A stretch of DNA of 64,000 bases from Hanstruepera ponticola (GCF_012931685.1 NZ_JABANC010000001.1:372001-436000); one strand, 5' to 3'; shown: positions 20,251-28,805, counted from the stretch's first letter. Notes: generated from the letters alone by a model not told the origin. Program-made: numbers and translations.

Positions 20251-20326
20251 AACGTTTAGATAACAGTTTTATGATTTAGGTTTAATCTGTAATTAACCTT
20301 GACTTTACATTAGTAAGGTTTCTTTG
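20251..20326 (+). promoter_or_regulatory. Phased Pho-box-like repeat array in front of TonB receptor
   Basis: Hexamers in exact 11-bp phase: AACGTT (20251), AACAGT (20262), two degenerate units (20273, 20284), AACCTT (20295) and TACATT (20306). The last unit starts 17 bp before the TTTG (20323-20326) of a degraded -7 element, TTTCTTTG. No TTG -33 box is present. The repeat unit, the 11-bp period and the distance match the arrays at 24980, 25141 and 26411. Confidence 0.65.
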
Positions 20327-20352
20327 CCGCAAGAAATTTTACAAAAAACTAA

Positions 20353-23163
20353 ATGAAATATTTTCTTCTAACATTAACATTATTTACTACCCTTTTAGCG
20401 TATTCCCAAAATACGGGAACACTTGTAGGTAAACTTACAGATACAGAATATAATGACGAACCATTACCGTTTGCTAATATATTGATTAAAGGAACCACCA
20501 AAGGAACTACTTCTGATATGGATGGGTTGTATTCAATAGAAAATATTGAACCTGGTACTTATACTATTGTTTTTAGTTTTGTTGGTTACCAATCACAGGA
20601 AGTTGAAGCAACAATAATAGCTGGCAAGGTTACCGAAATAAATTTAGCTATGTCTGCAAGTGCAGCTTCTCTAGATGAAGTAGTAATAACTACAACAACA
20701 AAGCGTGAAAGTGAAGTAGCCTTATTATTAGATCAGAAAAAAGCGATTGAAATCAAACAAAGTATTGGCGCTGAAGAACTATCTAGAAAAGGGGTTAGCG
20801 ATGCAGCTGGCGCAGTTGCAAAAATATCTGGTGTTTCAAAACAAGAAGGCTCTAGTAATGTTTATGTAAGAGGTCTTGGCGATCGATACCTAAATACAAC
20901 TATGAATGGCCTGGCTTTACCTTCCAATGACGTCAATAAAAAGAACATTGACTTAAATTTATTCTCTTCTGATATTATTGAAAATGTATCAATAAGTAAG
21001 GCTTATTCAAGTAACTTTTATGGTGATTTTTCTGCAGGTAATGTAAATGTCACTTCAAAAAACTATAAAGGGAATGGTTATTTTGAAGCCTTTATTGGGA
21101 GTGGCTTTAATACCAATGCCATTGGAAAAGACTTCGTAAAAAGTGAAGGCACTGGCTATTTTGGCGACTATGCGAGATATAATCATAATCCATTCGCTGT
21201 AATTCTTTCACATGGAATTGATCCTGAATCTGTTGAGACACCACTTAATGTTTCTTTTGGAGCTTCAGGAGGTAAATCTTTCGATTTTAAAAATGGCTCA
21301 CGTTTAAGCTTGTTTGCAACAGCATCATTTGAAAATGGTTATGAATATCGAGAAGGAACAAATCAAGATTATACGCTAGTTGAGAAAAAAGCCTACATAG
21401 ATAGTGCTGAAGAATATGAATACGCTACCACAACAACCGCTATGGCTAATGTGAATTATCGTATTGATGACAAGAACAGTTTAAAGTACAATTCATTATA
21501 CATTAACAGTTCTTCAGATGTTGTAGGTTATTTTGGTGTTGATGGAAAAGGTAGAAATAGGGATGGTATTGCTAGTACTGACGAAGGTTTTTATCAAATG
21601 AACGTTCAGTTTGATCAAACACAAATGTTTGTCAATCAGTTATTGGGTGAACATACTTCTGGCAAATTAAAATTAGATTGGGGATTTGGTTATAACAATG
21701 TATTCTCAAAACAACCAGATAGAAAACGTGTCAGTTTAGAAAACTATCAATTTGCTTTGGATAATGACCCAACAACTAATCCAATTTTTTACAATAATGT
21801 TGATTATGACAACCAACGCTATTTCCAAAATATTGAAGATGAAGAATACAATGGCATTGCAAATTTAGCATACGAAGTAAGTGAAAAACTTAAATTGAAT
21901 TTAGGTTATAACGGCAGAAGTAAGACACGTGACTTTGACAATATTCGTTACGGTTATCGAATAGTTGATACCGATTATGCTGTAACAGATGTAAACAACT
22001 TCAACAATATATTCAATCTTGATAATTTAAATATAAATGAGAATAGTAACGGTATTTATGAAATAACTGTTATTAATAATATTCCTGGACAACCAAATAC
22101 AAACAGACCAGGACTTCCTGAAAACACCTATAACGGTAAATTGGATATTTATGCTGGTTACGTAAATGCTGAAATAAAAGCTGGAGAAAAATGGCTGTTT
22201 GTACCTGGTGTGCGTCTAGAATCAGTTGAGCAGCGTATTGCCTATGATGTGATTAATTTAGGGAATAATGGAAAAAATGAAATTGGATTTTATGACAATT
22301 TCTTTCTGCCAAGCTTAAATATTAAATATGCTCTTAACGATGAGCAAAATGTTCGTTTTTCTGGAAGTCAAACCATATCAATTCCGGAATTTAAGGAAGT
22401 GGCACCATTTGTTTATGAAAATATTTCTACAAGAATTGGTGGTAACCCAGATTTATTAGACAAAGGCGTTTCTAAAATCTTAAATTTTGATTTAAAGTAT
22501 GAGTGGTTTTTCAGTAAAAGTGAAATCTTTTCAGTTGGCCTTTTTACAAAAGAAATCAACGATCCTGTTAACTTAGTTGTAGTAGGTGATGCAACAGGAA
22601 CACAACGCTATGTAAGAACAGGTGATAAAGCAACTGTCTATGGCGTAGAAGTGGAAGTAAGAAAAGATATCCTAAAAGATGAGAATGAGAATTCAACATT
22701 ATCTGTTGGTTTTAATGCCACGTATATGGAAACTAATCAAGATCTATATGAGCAAATTGATGGCACATTCGATTTAAGTTTTGATAAGGATGAGGATAAA
22801 TTGCAAGGAGCTTCACCACTTCTATTAAATGCTGATATTAGTTATTCACCAACATTCAATAATTATAAACCTGTTGCCAATTTAGTATTCTCTTATTTTT
22901 CTGATAGAATTGACGCACTTGGATCAGGACAGTTAGGAAACATTGTTGAGAAAAGTGTACCCACTTTAGATTTCATTTGGAAAAATACTATTAAAGACAA
23001 TTTCGAAATCAATTTTAGCGTCAAAAACCTATTAAACCCTACCATTAAATATGTGAGAGAAGCCACATTAGGTGATGTTGTTGTTAATTCAGCAAATGGA
23101 ACAGGTGTTTCAGATTACAAGCGTGGGATGAATTTAGGGCTACAACTAAAGTATAAATTTTAA
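20353..23163 (+). CDS. TonB-dependent receptor, probably phosphate-related
   Basis: A 936-residue outer-membrane receptor: signal peptide (LLAYSQ), carboxypeptidase-like domain at residues about 22-112 (PLPFANILIKGTTKGTTSDM), plug domain from about 150 (NVYVRGLGDRY), then a large beta-barrel ending KRGMNLGLQLKYKF. It imports an unknown ligand with TonB energy. It is followed after 46 bp by a beta-helix lipoprotein gene that may act as its surface partner. The Pho-like repeats upstream and the porin and PiT genes downstream suggest uptake of phosphate or a phosphate-containing compound; the ligand is inference only. Confidence 0.88.
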   Translation: MKYFLLTLTLFTTLLAYSQNTGTLVGKLTDTEYNDEPLPFANILIKGTTKGTTSDMDGLYSIENIEPGTYTIVFSFVGYQSQEVEATIIAGKVTEINLAMSASAASLDEVVITTTTKRESEVALLLDQKKAIEIKQSIGAEELSRKGVSDAAGAVAKISGVSKQEGSSNVYVRGLGDRYLNTTMNGLALPSNDVNKKNIDLNLFSSDIIENVSISKAYSSNFYGDFSAGNVNVTSKNYKGNGYFEAFIGSGFNTNAIGKDFVKSEGTGYFGDYARYNHNPFAVILSHGIDPESVETPLNVSFGASGGKSFDFKNGSRLSLFATASFENGYEYREGTNQDYTLVEKKAYIDSAEEYEYATTTTAMANVNYRIDDKNSLKYNSLYINSSSDVVGYFGVDGKGRNRDGIASTDEGFYQMNVQFDQTQMFVNQLLGEHTSGKLKLDWGFGYNNVFSKQPDRKRVSLENYQFALDNDPTTNPIFYNNVDYDNQRYFQNIEDEEYNGIANLAYEVSEKLKLNLGYNGRSKTRDFDNIRYGYRIVDTDYAVTDVNNFNNIFNLDNLNINENSNGIYEITVINNIPGQPNTNRPGLPENTYNGKLDIYAGYVNAEIKAGEKWLFVPGVRLESVEQRIAYDVINLGNNGKNEIGFYDNFFLPSLNIKYALNDEQNVRFSGSQTISIPEFKEVAPFVYENISTRIGGNPDLLDKGVSKILNFDLKYEWFFSKSEIFSVGLFTKEINDPVNLVVVGDATGTQRYVRTGDKATVYGVEVEVRKDILKDENENSTLSVGFNATYMETNQDLYEQIDGTFDLSFDKDEDKLQGASPLLLNADISYSPTFNNYKPVANLVFSYFSDRIDALGSGQLGNIVEKSVPTLDFIWKNTIKDNFEINFSVKNLLNPTIKYVREATLGDVVVNSANGTGVSDYKRGMNLGLQLKYKF

Positions 23164-23209
23164 CACAACTATAAATAATAACATTAAGAATAATTAAACT
23201 CAAAAAAAA

Positions 23210-24391
23210 ATGAAAAATAATTTAATTTTAGGATTAGCAGCAATAGCAATGCTTTTCTCATGTACATCAGATGATACTTCAGATATCATCATAAATGACA
23301 ACAGCGTTACCAACAACAATGGTGGTGGTGGCACAACAGACCCACAAACTATCTTTTTATCTGGAACTTACACTGAAGACTTAACTTTAGATGCTAACAA
23401 TACCTACAAAATTAATGGCTCTTTGATTATGGCTTCTGGAACTACCTTAACAATTCCTGCTTGTATGACTATTGAAGCTTTGTCTTCAGGTGCAGATGTT
23501 TATGTAGCCATATCTCAAGGTGCTAAAATAATTGCAAATGGTACTGCAGACTGTCCAATTGTATTTACTTCTGATGCGTCAAATCCAGCAGCTGGTGATT
23601 GGGGAGGACTTATCTTATTAGGTAGAGCTCCAATAAACTCCGTAACAGGATCGGCTACATCAACTTCTGAAATTGCAAGTTTACCTTATGGTGGCACAAA
23701 TGAAGCTGATGATTCTGGAATTTTAAACTATGTGCGTGTTGAGTATTCTGGCGGTGCAGCGGATGGTCAATCTGAAAACAATGGAATTTCTTTTTATGGA
23801 GTAGGAAATGGCACAGTTGTAAATTACATTCAAACTTATGAAGGGAAAGATGATGGTGTTGAATTTTTTGGAGGTACCGTAAACGTTAATTATGTGTCTG
23901 TAGTTAACGCTCAAGATGATTCAATTGACTGGACAGAAGGTTATACAGGGACTATTACTAATGCTTATGTTAAGCATGGTGCTAGCCATGATAAAGGCAT
24001 TGAAGCTGATGGTTACAACACCGATTTCAGTAATGCAGGTGGGTATTTTTCAAAACCAACTGTAAACAACTTAACCATTATAGGTAATGGTTCGGCTACT
24101 GGTAATGAAGCTATAAGATTAAGAGCTGGCACACAAGGTATTTTTACCAATGTCTATATTGAAGGTTTCGAAGAAGGCTTTGATTTAGATGGTGATGCTG
24201 GAGATAATCCAACAGGAGCAGGTGTGTTAAGTGACGATTTAATGGTTACTGATGCAACTTTTGTTGATGTTATTTTAAAGATGAAAAATGATACAGGTGA
24301 AACATTTACAGAAGCTGACTTTATTTCTGGTGATGGTAACGCAACCGCTACTGATTATGCAACCTGGGGAGCAAACTGGACCAATCAGTAA
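23210..24391 (+). CDS. Beta-helix-type surface lipoprotein, partner of TonB receptor
   Basis: A 393-residue protein with lipobox MLFSCTSDD (Cys 18), a low-complexity linker of N and G, and then repeating short strands (GSLIMASGTTLTIPACMTIEA, GDWGGLILLGRAPIN, NYVRVEYSGG, GVEFFGGTVNVNYVSVVNAQ) that resemble a right-handed parallel beta-helix. Family members are common next to TonB receptors in Bacteroidota, but no biochemical function is known to me. It is probably co-transcribed with the receptor gene and ends at a strong terminator. Confidence 0.82.
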   Translation: MKNNLILGLAAIAMLFSCTSDDTSDIIINDNSVTNNNGGGGTTDPQTIFLSGTYTEDLTLDANNTYKINGSLIMASGTTLTIPACMTIEALSSGADVYVAISQGAKIIANGTADCPIVFTSDASNPAAGDWGGLILLGRAPINSVTGSATSTSEIASLPYGGTNEADDSGILNYVRVEYSGGAADGQSENNGISFYGVGNGTVVNYIQTYEGKDDGVEFFGGTVNVNYVSVVNAQDDSIDWTEGYTGTITNAYVKHGASHDKGIEADGYNTDFSNAGGYFSKPTVNNLTIIGNGSATGNEAIRLRAGTQGIFTNVYIEGFEEGFDLDGDAGDNPTGAGVLSDDLMVTDATFVDVILKMKNDTGETFTEADFISGDGNATATDYATWGANWTNQ

Positions 24392-24417
24392 ATAAAAATG
24401 TCGTTTTAACGCAAATA

Positions 24418-24449
24418 AAAAAAGCACCCTAGTTGGGTGCTTTTTTTAT
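24418..24449. terminator. Bidirectional intrinsic terminator
   Basis: Stem AAAGCACCC / GGGTGCTTT, loop TAGTT, with A runs on the left and T runs on the right. It can serve the lipoprotein gene (plus) and the YwqK-like gene (minus). Confidence 0.88.
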
Positions 24450-24466
24450 TTTCAATATGGTAAGTT

Positions 24467-24823
24467 TTAATCACGTTGTGCTAACGAGGATTTATTCGTC
24501 CATTCATTAACGCTTGCAATTGCATTATTACTATAATCTACTTCTTTTAAGGTTTCATTATTCCAATAAAACCACTTGCCGACTTTTTGCCCATTATCAT
24601 AATTCGCAGAAACAATTTTTTTGCCCGCCGTATTAAAGCTGAACCACTCACCTTGTAGCTTACCATCTAAAGTATATGAACCTGTTTGGCTTACAACTCC
24701 ATTGTCATGATAATAAGTCACATCAATTAAATTCGTGTCTTCGTTAAGCTTTAATTCTCTCTCTTGTTGCGCAAAAGAGACCACAGTTATTAAAAGAGCA
24801 AAAAACAATACCGTTTTCTTCAT
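24467..24823 (-). CDS. YwqK/MORN-repeat-like secreted protein
   Basis: A 118-residue protein with signal peptide (VVSFAQQ) and tandem short repeats of the type GEWFSFNTAGKKI, NGQKVGKWFYWN, resembling YwqK-family antitoxin/MORN-like repeats. The 'antitoxin' label in databases derives from a Bacillus paralogue; no toxin gene is nearby, so an antitoxin role is not supported here. It has its own TATATTTG promoter, 22 bp from the end of a four-unit Pho-like repeat array. Confidence 0.78.
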   Translation of the reverse strand: MKKTVLFFALLITVVSFAQQERELKLNEDTNLIDVTYYHDNGVVSQTGSYTLDGKLQGEWFSFNTAGKKIVSANYDNGQKVGKWFYWNNETLKEVDYSNNAIASVNEWTNKSSLAQRD

Positions 24824-24851
24824 AATTATGGGTTTTTAAAAAATTATATCT

Positions 24852-24859
24852 CAAATATA
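24852..24859 (-). promoter_or_regulatory. -7 element of YwqK-like gene
   Basis: The reverse strand reads TATATTTG, 29 bp before the start codon. Confidence 0.5.
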
Positions 24860-24869
24860 GGGTTTTGTT

Positions 24870-24908
24870 AATATTAAAACAACATTCACATAACATTAAT
24901 TTAACATT
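24870..24908 (+). promoter_or_regulatory. Four-unit Pho-box-like repeat array
   Basis: AATATT (24870), AACATT (24881), AACATT (24892), AACATT (24903): four hexamers at an exact 11-bp period, the cleanest array in the region. No TTTG lies 17 or 28 bp downstream on the plus strand, so it may act on the divergent YwqK-like gene or assist the next promoter, with which it is in phase (88 bp = 8 x 11). Confidence 0.6.
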
Positions 24909-24979
24909 AAGCTTTTAATAAGCTGTTTTTAAGACTATTGAATATTTTTTTTAAAGCGTTTAAAGTTTAATAATTACTT

Positions 24980-25022
24980 AATATTTACATTACATTAAGG
25001 AGACTTTCTTTTTTAATCTTTG
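24980..25022 (+). promoter_or_regulatory. Pho-box-like promoter of candidate small RNA
   Basis: AATATT (24980), TACATT (24991) and GACTTT (25002) lie 39, 28 and 17 bp before TTTG (25019-25022) of an imperfect -7 element AATCTTTG. These are the same distances as at the receptor, porin and PiT promoters. No protein gene follows for 185 bp. Confidence 0.55.
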
Positions 25023-25027
25023 TTAAG

Positions 25028-25127
25028 TCTTAAGACACAAATAGTAATTTCATATAATCTATTAGTTTTTGTCGACTATATTATCATGAATTCTAATGGC
25101 TGCCTTTGGCCAAGGCAGCCTTTTTTT
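25028..25127 (+). ncRNA. Candidate phosphate-regulated small RNA
   Basis: About 100 bp between a Pho-like promoter and a perfect intrinsic terminator, with no credible reading frame; the only ATG (25086) would give 17 codons running through the terminator. By eye the 5' part can fold as an imperfect hairpin between GACA (25034-25037) and TGTC (25070-25073), with further pairing of AAA/TTT and ATAG/CTAT inside. The 5' end is inferred from the -7 element. No known RNA family recognised. Confidence 0.45.
25098..25127 (+). terminator. Strong intrinsic terminator without upstream protein gene
   Basis: Perfect 9-bp stem GGCTGCCTT / AAGGCAGCC, loop TGGCC, then seven T. The stem is far more GC-rich than its surroundings. 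Confidence 0.9.
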
Positions 25128-25140
25128 ATGAGCTATTAAT

Positions 25141-25183
25141 AACCTTTACATAACATTTATTTAACATTAGATTTGGTTATTTG
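25141..25183 (+). promoter_or_regulatory. Pho-box-like promoter of phosphate porin gene
   Basis: AACCTT (25141), AACATT (25152) and AACATT (25163), period 11 bp, at 39, 28 and 17 bp before TTTG (25180-25183). The -7 element GTTATTTG is imperfect, as expected of an activator-dependent promoter. The ATG follows at 25209. Confidence 0.68.
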
Positions 25184-25208
25184 CAGTGACAAAAACTAAA
25201 ATTCTAAA

Positions 25209-26399
25209 ATGAAATTAATAGCACCAGTATTTATACTGTTTATCTCCTTTCAAATAAATATTTATTCGCAAGAAATTGAATCTCCAAAATTTGGAAAAGG
25301 GCTTTTTAATCTTGTAGGCAAAGACAGTTCTTGGACTATGAAAATTGGAACTAGATTTCAATTTTTAGCTAGTAACCTGATGGCAGAGGGTCAGAATCCG
25401 GCAACCAATTTTTTAATTCGTAGAGCTCGTTTAAAGTTTGATGGTTTTGCTGTTTCACCAAAACTTAAATACAAAATTGAACTTGGTTTATCTAACAGAG
25501 ACATGTCGGGAGTATCGCAGTTTACAGGTAATACACCAAGATATGTGATGGATGCTGTAATAAAGTATAACTTTTATGAAAATTTTGTGCTTTGGGTCGG
25601 ACAAACTAAACTTCCTGGAAATAGAGAACGAGTAATTTCATCAGCCAATATGCAACAAGTTGACCGATCTATTCTTAACGCAAGATTTAATATTGATCGT
25701 GATATTGGATTCCAGTTAAGGCATCATTTTACACTTTTTAATGATTTTTTAATTAGAGAAATTTTTGCACTTTCACAAGGTGAAGGTAGAAATGTTGTAA
25801 CAGGAAATCTCGGAGGACATCAATACACTGGTCGTATTGAATTGCTACCTTTTGGAAAATTTAAAGGTAAAGGCGATTACTTTGGCTCCGATTTGAAGCG
25901 AGAGCAGAAACCAAAATTGGCCATTGGTGTTACTTATGATCATAATAATGATGCTGTAAAAACAAGAAGCAATATGGGATCATGGATGGTAACTGATACG
26001 GGATTTCATGAGACCAATATCAATACACTTTTTATAGATTCCATGTTTAAATACAAAGGCTTTAGTTTAATGACAGAATATGCTGTTAGGGATGCCGATG
26101 ATCCTATTGCTAGAAATTCTGATGGAACCGAAACTGGTGATGTTGTTCAAATTGGTGAGGGTATTAACATACAAGGCGGTTACTTGTTTAAAAATAACTG
26201 GGAGATATCAGGAAGATATTCTGGAGTAACATTGGATGAGAATATTACGGGGAAAAATCCAGAACAACAATATACTTTTGGTATCTCAAAATATATTGTT
26301 GGTCATAGCTTAAAAGTTCAAACAGACTTTAGTTTAATAGATTTTGAGAACCAGAGCGATCAGTACTTATATCGCTTACAGTTTGATATACATTTTTAA
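25209..26399 (+). CDS. Phosphate-selective porin O/P family protein
   Basis: A 396-residue outer-membrane porin of the OprO/OprP family: signal peptide (QINIYSQ), KIGTRFQFLASN, then RRARLKFDGFAVSPKLKYKI, then barrel strands to a C-terminal LQFDIHF. Pseudomonas OprO/OprP conduct phosphate and polyphosphate and are made under phosphate starvation; specificity here is inferred from family and from the repeat-bearing promoter. It lies 74 bp upstream of the PiT gene, which has its own promoter. Confidence 0.87.
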   Translation: MKLIAPVFILFISFQINIYSQEIESPKFGKGLFNLVGKDSSWTMKIGTRFQFLASNLMAEGQNPATNFLIRRARLKFDGFAVSPKLKYKIELGLSNRDMSGVSQFTGNTPRYVMDAVIKYNFYENFVLWVGQTKLPGNRERVISSANMQQVDRSILNARFNIDRDIGFQLRHHFTLFNDFLIREIFALSQGEGRNVVTGNLGGHQYTGRIELLPFGKFKGKGDYFGSDLKREQKPKLAIGVTYDHNNDAVKTRSNMGSWMVTDTGFHETNINTLFIDSMFKYKGFSLMTEYAVRDADDPIARNSDGTETGDVVQIGEGINIQGGYLFKNNWEISGRYSGVTLDENITGKNPEQQYTFGISKYIVGHSLKVQTDFSLIDFENQSDQYLYRLQFDIHF

Positions 26400-26410
26400 T
26401 ACAAAATGAT

Positions 26411-26453
26411 AACAATTAGATAACATTTTTGTGAAAATCACTATTGATATTTG
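26411..26453 (+). promoter_or_regulatory. Pho-box-like promoter of PiT transporter gene
   Basis: AACAAT (26411) and AACATT (26422), 11 bp apart, 39 and 28 bp before TTTG (26450-26453) of -7 element GATATTTG. A third, poor unit (GAAAAT) lies at the 17-bp position. Confidence 0.6.
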
Positions 26454-26473
26454 CAAATTATTTTAAATAAAAT

Positions 26474-28777
26474 ATGGATAATATATACTTATTAATGATT
26501 GTTGCCCTAGCGGTATTAGCTATTGCTGATTTGGTAGTTGGGGTGAGTAATGATGCTGTTAATTTTTTAAATTCAGCTATTGGCTCTAAAGCTATTTCCT
26601 TTAGAACTATTATGATTGTTGCCAGTATTGGTGTGGCCGTTGGTGCCATATTCTCTAGCGGTATGATGGAAGTTGCCCGGAAAGGTATTTTTAATCCTGG
26701 CGAATTTATGTTCAGTGAAATCATGATCATCTTTATGGCGGTTATGATAACTGACATTTTGCTTTTAGATTTCTTTAATACGGTTGGTATGCCAACTTCT
26801 ACCACTGTTTCTATTGTTTTTGAATTATTAGGTGCAGCTGTTTGTATGGCCTTTATAAAAATAGGGCATGATAATGGTAGTTTTGGTGATGCTATAAACT
26901 ATATAAATACTTCTAAAGCATCTCAAATTATTTTTGGCATACTCCTCTCTGTCATTGTTGCATTTACAGTTGGGGCTGTAATTCAATGGTTTTCCAGATT
27001 ACTTTTGTCCTATAATTTTGAAAAGAAAGCTGCTTGGGTTGGGGCTGTTTTTGGAGGCGTTGCATTGACTGCTATAACTTATTTCATTTTTATGAAAGGG
27101 TTAAAAGGTACTTCTTATGCCAGTCAGTCTTTTGAAATACTAGGAGGCGAAACCATGAAAGACTTTCTTGAAACACAAGTCCTTTCTATTGTTGGCGTGA
27201 GTCTGGTTTTTTGGTCTTTACTATCATTGGTATTTATTTCAGTTTTAAAAACTAATATTTACAAACTAATTATTATAGTTGGAACCTTTGCATTAGCATT
27301 GGCGTTTGCAGGTAATGATTTGGTAAACTTTATTGGTGTTCCTATTGCAGCTTATAATGCATTTGAACAATGGTCAGCTTCAGGTTTGCCAGCAACTCAA
27401 TTCCCTATGGATGTTCTAGCGGAAAAAGTACCAACCAATAACTGGTTGTTATTTGCTGCTGGTATGATTATGGTTGCGACATTATGGTTTTCTACTAAAG
27501 CTAAAAGTGTTGTAAAAACTTCTCTAGACCTTTCAAGCCAAGGCGATACTAAAGAACGTTTTCAGCCTAACTTTTTATCTCGTGGGTTTGTAAGATTTGC
27601 TATGTTGATGTCTCAAATGTCATCTTATATTCTTCCAGAATCATGGCAAGCTAAAATTGACAAACAATTTGAAACACCTGTAATTGCTTTAAAAAAATCT
27701 AAAACCTATGAATTACCAGCATTTGATTTGGTACGTGCTGCTGTAAACCTTATGGTTGCTGCTGTTTTAATTTCAGTTGCCACATCTTATAAATTACCAC
27801 TCTCAACTACTTATGTAACCTTTATGGTTGCCATGGGTACTTCTTTAGCCGATAGAGCTTGGGGAGCTGAAAGTGCGGTATATCGTGTAGCTGGTGTTCT
27901 TAATGTTATTGGCGGTTGGTTCTTTACGGCTTTTATAGCATTTGTTTCAGCAGCCTTAATTGCTTTTTTATTGAATTGGAATGTAAATGTAATGGTTCCT
28001 GTTTTACTTTTACTGGCTACCATTTTATTAGTTAGAAATTATATTTCTCACAACAAGAAAGTAAAAGAAACTAAAGCTGAAGATAAGCTTCAAAAAGCAG
28101 AAAGCAGTTCTGTACAAGGCGTTATTCATGAAAGTGCTCAAAATATTGCCAACGTGGTTAAAAGAGGAAATAAAATATATACAAATGCCATCAATGGCCT
28201 TTCTAAACAAGATTTACCGCTTCTAAAGAAAAACAAAAAACAAGTTGAAAAGCTTTCTAATGAAATTGATGATTTAAGAGATAATATCTTCTATTTTATC
28301 AAGAATTTAGATGAGTCTAGTGTAGGAGCTAGTAACTTTTATATAAATATTTTAGGCTACTTACAAGATATGGCACAGTCACTAGAGTATATTTCTAAAG
28401 TGAGCCATAAACATATTAATAACAATCACAAAAAATTAAAATTCAATCAGATAAAAGAACTCAAACAAGTTGATGAATCACTTGAACAATTTTTTATTGA
28501 TACCAAAGCAGCTTTTGATTCACGATCTTTTGAGCTAATAGGTGATATTCTTAAAAACAAAAAAGAAATATTTAGTCTAGTTAACGAAAAGATTCAAAAG
28601 CAAGTAGAACGCACCAGAACTGAAGAATCAAGTCCTAAAAACACGACATTGTATTTTAGCGTGTTATTGGAGACAAAAGATTTACTAACAGCAACTATGA
28701 ATCTGCTTGAAGAATATCATAATTCCCATGATAGTTCTGTTGAGCCTGCTTCCATAGTAGAAGATACTGAAGAATAA
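26474..28777 (+). CDS. Inorganic phosphate transporter (PiT family) with C-terminal PhoU-like helical domain
   Basis: A 767-residue inner-membrane phosphate transporter. The two inverted PiT signature regions are VGVSNDAVNFLNSAIGS near residue 25 and FAGNDLVNFIGVPIAAYNA near residue 280. About a dozen membrane helices end near residue 525. Residues about 540-750 are a soluble, charged, all-helical region resembling PhoU/DUF47 proteins, here fused to the transporter. PiT carriers co-transport phosphate with a cation. Own Pho-like promoter and shared terminator with nrdA. Confidence 0.92.
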   Translation: MDNIYLLMIVALAVLAIADLVVGVSNDAVNFLNSAIGSKAISFRTIMIVASIGVAVGAIFSSGMMEVARKGIFNPGEFMFSEIMIIFMAVMITDILLLDFFNTVGMPTSTTVSIVFELLGAAVCMAFIKIGHDNGSFGDAINYINTSKASQIIFGILLSVIVAFTVGAVIQWFSRLLLSYNFEKKAAWVGAVFGGVALTAITYFIFMKGLKGTSYASQSFEILGGETMKDFLETQVLSIVGVSLVFWSLLSLVFISVLKTNIYKLIIIVGTFALALAFAGNDLVNFIGVPIAAYNAFEQWSASGLPATQFPMDVLAEKVPTNNWLLFAAGMIMVATLWFSTKAKSVVKTSLDLSSQGDTKERFQPNFLSRGFVRFAMLMSQMSSYILPESWQAKIDKQFETPVIALKKSKTYELPAFDLVRAAVNLMVAAVLISVATSYKLPLSTTYVTFMVAMGTSLADRAWGAESAVYRVAGVLNVIGGWFFTAFIAFVSAALIAFLLNWNVNVMVPVLLLLATILLVRNYISHNKKVKETKAEDKLQKAESSSVQGVIHESAQNIANVVKRGNKIYTNAINGLSKQDLPLLKKNKKQVEKLSNEIDDLRDNIFYFIKNLDESSVGASNFYINILGYLQDMAQSLEYISKVSHKHINNNHKKLKFNQIKELKQVDESLEQFFIDTKAAFDSRSFELIGDILKNKKEIFSLVNEKIQKQVERTRTEESSPKNTTLYFSVLLETKDLLTATMNLLEEYHNSHDSSVEPASIVEDTEE

Positions 28778-28805
28778 GAAAACTACATTTATTACTTTCC
28801 ACAAA

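Noticed and set aside
23180-23185. AACATT before the beta-helix lipoprotein gene as a further Pho-like box
   Set aside because: A single unit; no second hexamer lies 11 bp away in either direction and no -7 element is in phase, so co-transcription with the receptor is simpler.
24467-24823. YwqK-like gene as antitoxin of a toxin-antitoxin pair
   Set aside because: It carries a signal peptide and no toxin-like gene is adjacent; the name comes from distant repeat similarity.
25086-25139. 17-codon frame starting at the only ATG in the candidate small RNA
   Set aside because: It runs straight through the terminator stem and T tract, has no family resemblance, and its first ATG follows no ribosome-binding-like sequence; treated as chance.
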